From contig NPFB01000097.1 in NCBI GenBank assembly GCA_014084085.1, positions 68,837 to 132,836 of the forward strand: a stretch of 64,000 bases of DNA, read 5' to 3'. Below the pieces are notes generated by a model that was not told the origin of the DNA, did not search any database, and saw only the letters and a program-made list of their open reading frames with translations. The DNA comes from Hondaea fermentalgiana. Lineage: Eukaryota > Sar > Bigyra > Thraustochytrida > Thraustochytriidae. The position numbers and the translations under genes were made by a program. Of the stretch, positions 56,940-64,000 are shown one piece after another (the first letter of the stretch is position 1; every line of letters begins with the position of its first letter).

Positions 56940-59496
56940 CGTGCTCGTCTGTTTGCCTTCGCCTCCCTACGTGATCTCTCTCTCTCTCTCTTGTCTCTCA
57001 CTCGCTCTCTTTCTGCTTCCGCTGTTCCGACGTGCGATGCGGGTCTGCGCAACGTGCGTCCGAGAGGCCAGTGCGGAGAAACACCCAGCCAGGCGAGGGG
57101 AGGGGCAATTGGATCGTCCGAGAGCCTATCGGCACTCGCTTCCTTCGACCCTGCTGCCAGCCTGCCTACCCTACCGACGCCTTGCTCGCTTCGTTCGGGA
57201 GGGGGTCTTTGTACGCACCGCGCGTCTCTCGGCCGCTACCAGCCAGCTCGCTCGCTCGCTAACGGCGCCTCGCTCGCACGAGGTCACGCCCGACGACACC
57301 ACCACTCGCGCGTTGCGGCGTAAGTCGCGCGGCGAAGCGCGGCGCCGTCCGTTCGTCACGCGCTCCCGCGCCTGCCGTTGGCGTACTCGCGGCGCCGAGG
57401 ACGTCGCTGCCGCTGCCGCTGCCGCTGCTGCTGTTGCTTTGCTGCTGCTGCGCTCGCGCGTCTGCGTCGCCCCGTCTGGCTCCCGCGGCGTCGAGGCGGA
57501 CAGCGCGGTCCGCGGCGCTTCTCCAGCAGCGGCGAGGATGGGAGGGAGGGAGTAAGGACGTGTGCGCGGCGACGAGGGCGGCGAGGACGCGCGCGGCCGC
57601 GAGGAGGAGGAGCGCCGGAAGAAGGCGCGAGGCGCGAGGCGCGGAACCGCGGAGAGGCGCGGCGCGGGAAGCTAGCTAGCTCGCCGTGCGCGTGGCCGCG
57701 AGCGAGCGCGGTTTGGATTTGGATTTGAATTTACGCTGGTGCAGCTGCTGCGGCGGCTGCTGCGGCGGCTGCTGCGGCGGCTGCGGCTGCTGCGGCGGCT
57801 CCTCGTTCTCGTGCTCGTTCTCGTGCTCGTGCTTGTTGAGCTTGTGCGCGAGGTCGAGGTCGAGCTCGAGGTTTGAGACCTGGCGGCCGCGGCGGCGCGA
57901 GAAGCCCTCACGCTCCTTCGCGGCGGCAAGCGAGCGAGCGAGCGAGGGAGCTGGCGAGGGAAGGGGCGCGCCTCGACGCGACGCGAGGGTCCGCGTCCAG
58001 CGCCGATGAATGAGCCTTTTCCGCGTCCGTCTCTCGCGCTCGATCTCGCTCAATCCCGCGCTCGCGCTTGCGCTCGGGCGCTCGGGCTTGCGCTCGGGCT
58101 TGCGCTCGGGCGCTCGGACGTGCGCGCGCTGCAGCTCAGGCTCGCGCTGCTCTCGGCGCGCGGTGTCGGGCGGGCGGGCGGGCAGGTCTAGGCGAACCGG
58201 GTTTGGCTGCTGCGAGATGGTTGACGCCGCGCCGCGCTTCGCCTCGCCTCGCGGCCTCTGCCGCTCACAGTGATGGACTGCGCGCCCTGCCCTGGCCTCT
58301 GGCCTGCGCTGTGGCGCAGCGCGACGCCCGCCTGCCCGCCGCGCGCGCAGGGCGGCGCCGCTGTGTGCGGGGCCGGGGGAGGTCACCGCGACGAGCGCCA
58401 CGCGCCTCTTTGGATCCGCGCTGCGTTGCACAGCCGCGACTAGTTTTCCCCTGTGTTGCGCGGTATCCAGAATCTAGTTCTGCGTACTGAAAAACCTGGA
58501 GGACGTGGCCTGCGCCCCCACACGGGAGGCGACTGGACTCCGCGCCGGGCGAGGCTGGCTGGGGGGCCTTGACATCGTCCAAAACTTCGGGTGATGCGAC
58601 GCAGCTGAGGTGAATGGACGAAGCCCTGGAGGTAGCCTGTAGTACTGCAGGGGGCCGAGAGGGAAAACTGGACAAGATCAATACCTTCTACTTTACAGTT
58701 GCCGCTGCCGTCGGTGATCATGATGCGACACGTGTCACCCACACTGTGGACAGATGGATTCGGTTGGAAAAGACAAGGCTGGCAGAGTTTTGCGCAAGGC
58801 GTGAGGATAGGTTGATCTCTGTTTGGCGGAGGGCCAACGAAGAGCTCTACATGCATCCTTATTCCACGATATCCCGAAAGTCTGACTCACCTGTACTGGC
58901 GCCTCAAAAAGATGGACGCATGACATGGACTCCAAGCTTCGTGCTCATGTAGCTCAAGGAATTTCGGACGCGGCCATCATATGTCATCGAAATAGATTCG
59001 TGTCTCTGGGAGATGATCGCTTCCACCGCGAATTCATAATGATCAATAGGACTGATCTTAAAAGGCTCTTGACTATCGGTTCAGAGGTTGAAGACGTTGA
59101 CGGAACGTAAAAGAAAATCTGCTTCGTGGCTAGCACGAGGTGGGATGATTGAATGTATTGCAAATGTCTCTCGCTGCTATTCGAAGAAGTTCTGCCCGCA
59201 TCGGTCTGCAATTTTTCCTGAGTCACGACTGCTTGCCTTCTTGATCTTGACATAAATCAAGCTCCAATAATCCGCTCACGCTCAACTGCAATCAGCGCGT
59301 CACAACCTTTGCAGCTCCTGCAGACTGGACTGACCGAGGCATCAAAGAGCGAACAAATCAAAAAACGTGCCGGACTGACGAATCAGCGATCGTGATTGGA
59401 CTCTCTTCATTGTAAAAGGTAAAATCTGGGAAAATTTAGGGATGAATGGGGCCACTTCGCAGCATGGTAGGCCTAAGGCGTCTCCTTCTTCAATTT
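56940..59496. other. 2.6 kb gene-free region: kinase promoter, GC-rich repeats, possible fragments
   Basis: 56940-58300 is very GC-rich. It includes (TCTC)n at ~56969-56990, GCTGCTGCGGCG units at ~57742-57803, CTCGTTCTCGTG units at ~57802-57840 and GCGCTCGGGCTT units at ~58063-58116. Its long minus-strand frame (57676-58431) is low complexity. From 58440 the GC drops. Short coding-like pieces occur at 58614-58952 (plus) and 58925-59110 (plus), possibly remnants of a gene; no family was recognised. Confidence 0.4.
58614..59110 (+). pseudogene. Possible coding remnants
   Basis: Two overlapping plus-strand frames, 58614-58952 and 58925-59110, have protein-like composition (e.g. VDRWIRLEKTRLAEFC and DRFHREFIMINRTDLKRLL). 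They are in different frames with no convincing splice site. This may be a decayed gene or chance. Confidence 0.2.
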
Positions 59497-61605
59497 TTAA
59501 AGCATCGGTTTGCTTTTCAACTCTTTGGCCCTTTCGGCTTGTCGACGCAGGTCGAACTCGACTTCGGTGATGAAAAGGAAAAGTTTGTTGAGGACTTCGA
59601 CGGCCTCGGCGGCTACCTTATCAAGTCTCTCCACACGCGTCTTGAGCTCTTTTGCATTCTTTTCATAATATCGAGTGAGCTTTTCCGCTTCTTTCGCGGT
59701 GTCTGGCGCATGTAGCGCTCGAAGCGGCCAAACTCTGGTCACTCCCAGCTCTGACTTCACGATAGCAACACAAGCTGCGCGCTCGTCATCTTTTGGCACA
59801 TCGTCAACTGGTTCGGAGTCGAACTTGAGCACGCACGCTATAGGAGGGTAGTGATCGAGGCCGATCACAATGGGCACATCATCAGGGGCAGGCGGACGCT
59901 CAGGCCCAACGAGCTCAGACGTCTTGCTCCACCTCTCTTCCAAGTCTGCATAATCTTGGTCGGACAAATCGCCAGTTTCTCCTGCCTCACGCGCATCACG
60001 CTCCTTGCGCAGCTGGTTCACCATGTTCCCGTCAAGTGTGAGAATACGTAGGCCAAACGGAAACCGAGTTCCATAGACATCGCGATCAATTGTCGCCGCG
60101 TCCGGCGTGTCGTTCACGAGCAGCTTCGCCACGTCCTTCTCGCTCATCTGCTCGTATTGCTCATTGTTATGCACGCCGCAATTACCAGTGGTAAAGCTTG
60201 TCAGGCCGCTAGCGCGCGGGTCGAAACGAACGTTCTGCATGAAGGTTCCGTACATCTTGCGACTCTGCCCACGCCAATTGCCAGCGCCGATCATTGCATC
60301 CCACATACTCCACGCGTCTATATCGTGAAGCGTCTTAATTTTTCTCTGTACTGCAACGCGCCACGTAAAGAGCACGCTTGTGTTGATGCATCCTGACGGC
60401 CCATAAAGTACCAGAGGCACGTACAGCACGTTCGAGAGTCCCTCGGCGCGGAAAAGCTCCGGCATGGTGTTGACACCATCGTAATTCCTAAGCCACTCGT
60501 CCATGGGTTTGCTGTCCTTGCCAAGCACTCGCAAGTCCTCGCGGTACGAATGGCGCTCAGACCAATGTTGCGCGCGCTGTGACGCCAGATTGGAAAGTGA
60601 CCGACAAGCTACTTCGACAGCGCGCTTGCTCGGCAAGGGGTCCCATTCACGTGCCTTCGCGAACGCTTTTCTATCCAAGAATTCAACGTGCAGCAAATAA
60701 TCGAACTCCCGAAGCGTTGGAAAAGCTTTTGTGGAGCTCACTCCGACGCCGCCACCGACGATTCTGTCCACATGGGCCTGGAGTTGCAACTGAGTCTCGA
60801 GCATTTGTTGGGTTGAAAAGTTGACTGAGCATGACTGGAAATTGGTCTGCTCATTTTCCAAATGACTCGCGATATCTTGAACACAGGGGAACTGCAGGCC
60901 GCTCAGGTAGTATAGGCGCGTATCACGGACGTGAGGCTTATATACGGCGACTTCCGAGGTCAAACTCGTCCTGTACCTGTTACTTGGCAAAGAGGTAATC
61001 TTGACAGCTTTGGCGCCCAGATCGGCTAAGAGGACGACCGCTTCATGCATGATTTCGATGTCGATGGTGCGTTGGTACTCCTTTATCCAGATATAGCGCT
61101 TTTTCTCAAAGGGGTGCTGGCGGTAAAGCTCACCGAATATAAAGGTAGAATTGTAATTGTCTACAATCGGAAAGCGCTCCGCGAACGCAGCAACGCGGGT
61201 GCTAGAGACAGAGTAGACCTCTAGCCATTCGGAACCGCCGTAATACTCTTGGATGCGTTCACAGATGCGCGGGTTCTCCAGGAGAACTTTGTCGAGGACT
61301 ACGAGCAAGTATTCAGGGAGCTTCTTGGAAGGCGGGGGGATTTCCGTGAGAAAGCAATCACATTCTCGCATGGTCATACGCGCGCTCCCCGTGATGCTTT
61401 GAGGTTCTTCGCTTCGAGTTTCTTTTTTGTTTCGAGTTCGGAGAAACCAGTGAAAGAACGATGGATACCAGCGTCGTCCTGGCGTGCGGGCTGTCGATCC
61501 TTGCACCTCACTGTCAGTCCCCTGGACATTTTCATTCGTCTGAGACTTCTCGCCTGCGGGCGCCGGAGCCAGCCCGCTAAAAGTTGTCCCTCGACCAGCG
61601 CGCAT
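59497..61605 (-). CDS. Large orphan protein
   Basis: A protein of 702 residues if it starts at ATG 61605; the open frame extends to 61770 but without an ATG. The N-terminal ~80 residues are disordered. The body is a normal globular mix. Notable segments are YGGSEWLEVYSVSSTRVAAF, FEKKRYIWIKEYQRTIDIEI and VLLADLGAKAVKITSLPSNRY in the first half. Trp/Gly-rich DAWSMWDAMIGAGNWRG and TTGNCGVHNNEQYEQMSEKD follow in the middle, and the C-terminus is a coiled coil. No known domain, signal peptide or membrane segment is recognised. It is divergent from the nuclease-like gene at 62071, sharing a 465-bp promoter, which suggests co-expression. Confidence 0.6.
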   Translation of the reverse strand: MRAGRGTTFSGLAPAPAGEKSQTNENVQGTDSEVQGSTARTPGRRWYPSFFHWFLRTRNKKETRSEEPQSITGSARMTMRECDCFLTEIPPPSKKLPEYLLVVLDKVLLENPRICERIQEYYGGSEWLEVYSVSSTRVAAFAERFPIVDNYNSTFIFGELYRQHPFEKKRYIWIKEYQRTIDIEIMHEAVVLLADLGAKAVKITSLPSNRYRTSLTSEVAVYKPHVRDTRLYYLSGLQFPCVQDIASHLENEQTNFQSCSVNFSTQQMLETQLQLQAHVDRIVGGGVGVSSTKAFPTLREFDYLLHVEFLDRKAFAKAREWDPLPSKRAVEVACRSLSNLASQRAQHWSERHSYREDLRVLGKDSKPMDEWLRNYDGVNTMPELFRAEGLSNVLYVPLVLYGPSGCINTSVLFTWRVAVQRKIKTLHDIDAWSMWDAMIGAGNWRGQSRKMYGTFMQNVRFDPRASGLTSFTTGNCGVHNNEQYEQMSEKDVAKLLVNDTPDAATIDRDVYGTRFPFGLRILTLDGNMVNQLRKERDAREAGETGDLSDQDYADLEERWSKTSELVGPERPPAPDDVPIVIGLDHYPPIACVLKFDSEPVDDVPKDDERAACVAIVKSELGVTRVWPLRALHAPDTAKEAEKLTRYYEKNAKELKTRVERLDKVAAEAVEVLNKLFLFITEVEFDLRRQAERAKELKSKPML

Positions 61606-62070
61606 GAGCTCCTGAGAAAAGTGCCACGCGCCCTTGCAACTCGTCGAGTGCGTGTCGCAGTCCGCCGCCCGCGGCTGGTGGGGGCGCCGTACAGACGAGT
61701 CCCCTGTGCCAGCGGCCACCTCCCCGCTGTGCCGATTTGGTGTTTGCTGGAGAACGAGAAAGGCAGCCACTCGAATCTGCTCGCCTAGCGCAGCTCCCGC
61801 GGGTTCTTCAAATTCAAGTTGCGTAGCTCAGGCGGGTTCTTCAAGTTGCGTAGCTCAGGCTGCACACCCTGCTGACTTGCGCATTCTTTCTCGGATTTGT
61901 ACGCGCGTAGTTCGCTTTTCACGGTCACTCAGGCGGCGACTCATCTTGGTCGGACACGAGCCTGGCGACGGACGCGGAGGTCGCGCGGCTGCAGACGCAA
62001 GCTTTGGCTAAGCCTGTAGCCGTCGCGAGTTTTGGTGCTGAGGGGTGTCGAGGAATATTTGACAAGACAA
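61606..62070. promoter_or_regulatory. Divergent promoter with a direct repeat
   Basis: 465 bp between two outward-facing orphan genes. An imperfect direct repeat (gggttcttca...gttgcgtagctcaggc) occupies 61801-61833 and 61834-61860; the second copy lacks 6 bases. No other element is recognised. Confidence 0.45.
61801..61860 (+). repeat. Two-copy direct repeat in a divergent promoter
   Basis: Units of 33 and 27 nt share gggttcttcaa and aagttgcgtagctcaggc. They are adjacent, so they arose by tandem duplication. Confidence 0.75.
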
Positions 62071-62811
62071 ATGGGCTCGTGCTGGTCATCCAATTGCTTG
62101 CCTCGTGTTGCAAGCAATGCCGCCGGCCCCGGCAAGACGCACCAAGAGACAGAGTTATCTCCAGCAGCAAGCGTGTTGCCGACGCTGCGCGATCTCCTCG
62201 ATTCGAAGGAAATGCAAAAGTTCGTGGAAATCAGATTTTCAAAGCACCTCACCGAGACGCCCGAGGCCATTCATCAGGGCTACTCCAAGCGTTTGAGCTA
62301 CGCAAGGCACAAGAGCATAATGAACGGCAAGCGCAATTTTGAAGAGGAGGCTGCACAAGAGGCTTCAATTGCGGCGCTTGCGCCTAAAGACTGGCTTTGC
62401 TCGCTTTGGGAGTATAAGTTCACCTTGAAACAGGATCGTGGCACAGCTTTGGGGCAAGGCGACCTTTGCTTTCTGCACCATCTTGGCATAGCGGGTCAGT
62501 GGGCTGCACTGGTCGTAGAAACCAAGCATTTGAAGGGTAAGAAAAGCGATAAAGAGAAACGTGAAAAAGTAACTGAACAGGCGAAGAAGTACCTTGACCT
62601 CACGCGCCGAATCTTTGATGCTGAAAATGTCCCCATTGTCTTTGGTCTTGCGGTAATTACGTGGGACAATTATGGGCGCGATCTGCGTGCCTTAGATGAC
62701 ACAATCCTTTGCTCAGACCACGGCTCGCACACCGGTCTCCAAGAGCTACGCCGAGCACATCCTGGTTGCGACTTTCCAGAATCGCTGTTTGCTGCGTCAA
62801 CGTCTGCGTAG
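62071..62811 (+). CDS. PD-(D/E)XK nuclease-like protein with acylation-type N-terminus
   Basis: A 246-residue protein from ATG 62071. It begins MGSCWSSNC: Gly2 with Ser6 fits N-myristoylation, and Cys4 is placed for palmitoylation. A helical part leads to the core: GQGDLCFL (Asp131), WAALVVETKHL (Glu150, Lys152), and a helix TEQAKKYLDL (Gln170). The spacing D...ExK...Q and the strand-helix order fit the PD-(D/E)XK nuclease superfamily of restriction-like and repair enzymes. No family-level match is recognised and no HNH or GIY motif is present. A frame extension to a TTG at 62032 was not used. Its divergent partner at 59497 is also an orphan. Confidence 0.55.
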   Translation: MGSCWSSNCLPRVASNAAGPGKTHQETELSPAASVLPTLRDLLDSKEMQKFVEIRFSKHLTETPEAIHQGYSKRLSYARHKSIMNGKRNFEEEAAQEASIAALAPKDWLCSLWEYKFTLKQDRGTALGQGDLCFLHHLGIAGQWAALVVETKHLKGKKSDKEKREKVTEQAKKYLDLTRRIFDAENVPIVFGLAVITWDNYGRDLRALDDTILCSDHGSHTGLQELRRAHPGCDFPESLFAASTSA

Positions 62812-64000
62812 GTCCAAAGGGACACCTTCATTCGACGAGAGAGAAAGAGAGTGGAAGGTGTTCAAAGGTAAAAGGGAGCGTCTCATCGGCATAGAGCTAC
62901 GCGGCGCAAACTGTTGCGCTCTCACAGTGTGACACCCCTGATAGATTGCCACCGTGGTAAGTAAAGGCATCAGCCATGGTAATTTTTTTTTTTCAAACGA
63001 AGGTTTCTGAACAACAGCTCAGTCTTCAAAATGCTCCACCATTATCATTCCTTGTTGATCACAAAGAAATTCATTGTTCAACTCTAGAAAAAAAAATTGT
63101 GCGTTCAAGTCTCGTATCCTTCTCCGTCACCGTCGTTCGCAATGTTCAATCCAGGGATGGATCGTGCCATGAAGCGGGTCAGAAATCATGTTGTGGGCCC
63201 TTGTTGACGGCCAGTCGCACAAAGCTGAGTGGGAATGTATACTTTAGCAGAATTTCGCAAATTTGATGAGTTCTGGTAGCGTCTTCCACAATACAGCTCA
63301 AGGAGCGCCGTACCAACGCTGTAGTCGAAGTTGCAAAATGCGAACATGAGATCCGCGATACTCTCCCGCGGACACTACTTCCCCTCAAGGGTCTCCAAAG
63401 AAGACGCATCTAGAAAGTTAGCAGAGGCATCAAATACACGCTTCAAGGCTCTGGATTCAACGTATATTTCGGAGCTCTGAGTACGACGTAATTTTGCTCC
63501 TTTCACGTTGACTGATCCGGCTCCAAGAAATGTATATTGAGGTAGCCGCAGACTCGAATCAAAATGATGGCGCAGATCTCAACTTGGTAGTCCGTCTCAG
63601 TAACGCAAAGCTTAAACATCTTGTGCAGCTTCATGGTGTCTGCAATGCAGAAGACTAAAAGCGAAAGGTGTTGAGGACTACTTTCTCCACAAAGGATTCC
63701 GTTATAGGTATTCTGTTTGCAAAAATGAATTTACGGACGGACTGCTTATTACACAAACGATTTCGGTATAGGTCTTCTGTTTGCACAAATGGATTTACGG
63801 ACGGTCTTGCATGGGCAGAGATGCACGCTTCCATCCAAGGAGATACTTTGCTATATATTTGTTGCTCCAGGTAAAGTATTTTTTTTCAAAAAAATGATGC
63901 CATCGAACCGCTCTCATAACATTGCTGTCGAAAGTTCGGCCGGCGAGAAGTTCTCTTCTTCAACAGTTTGCATCTGACAATCGCCTCGCGCTTTTTCTTT
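62812..64000. other. 1.2 kb right-hand tail without an intact gene
   Basis: AT-richer than the rest. A short coding-like frame (63530-63658, starting MYIEVAADSNQND) and scattered coding-like pieces suggest gene remnants. A 53-bp duplicated segment lies at 63688-63804. The final ~100 bp are not interpretable. Confidence 0.35.
63688..63804 (+). repeat. Imperfect 53-bp tandem duplication, period 64
   Basis: 63688-63740 and 63752-63804 share cacaaa.gatt.cg.tatagg.cttctgtttgca and atttacggacgg with few mismatches. Because 64 is not a multiple of three, copies encode similar peptides only in different frames. Confidence 0.7.

Noticed and set aside
57676..58431. 251-codon minus-strand frame
   Set aside because: Composition is Arg/Pro/Gln-rich and comes from tandem GCTGCGGCG-type repeats.
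1..64000. Transposons, integrated viruses or CRISPR arrays
   Set aside because: No reverse transcriptase, transposase, integrase, capsid or terminal-repeat signature was recognised, and the repeats lack spacer structure.

Overview
This is nuclear DNA from a protist, most likely a thraustochytrid-type labyrinthulomycete (stramenopile; Aurantiochytrium/Hondaea-like). The evidence is eukaryotic gene content (kinesin-4, cohesin SCC3, Rab, PDK, NAF-type kinase), moderately high GC, long mostly intron-free genes, GC-rich repeat-laden promoters, and a bacterial-type malate synthase G ending in a peroxisomal SKL signal. The genus is inference. No rRNA, tRNA, CRISPR array or intact mobile element was recognised. 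There are 100 Ns at 39090-39189.

Left part, 1-26 kb: a soluble-adenylyl-cyclase-like protein with a C-terminal PH domain (cut by the left edge), an AGPAT-type acyltransferase, a coiled-coil tandem-PH protein, an XAP5/FAM50 protein, a small MAFFGLT protein, an orphan membrane protein, a DGQHR-motif protein, a HEATR6-like protein and a kinesin-4.

Middle part, 27-48 kb: a spliced membrane PDI, cohesin SCC3, a mitochondrial PDK/BCKDK-type kinase, a carnitine O-acyltransferase, a LIM protein, a large IQ protein, a NIFK/Nop15-type nucleolar RRM protein, a divergent TBC protein and peroxisomal malate synthase G. PDK, carnitine acyltransferase and malate synthase all act around acetyl-CoA and fatty-acid use. 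This fits an oleaginous lifestyle, but nothing shows co-regulation.

Right part, 48-64 kb: gene-poor. It holds a Rab5-like GTPase with an intron inside the P-loop, a decayed gene at 52386-53427, a mitochondrial-type Nudix hydrolase, a CIPK/SnRK3-like kinase, and a divergent pair made of a large orphan protein and a small PD-(D/E)XK-like protein with an acylation-type N-terminus. This pair, the DGQHR protein, and a coding-strand-oriented AGAGC repeat found about 175-360 nt upstream of several start codons are the most novel observations.

Two genes needed introns inferred here from splice signals (78 and 161 nt). Several starts were moved to the first sensible in-frame ATG.
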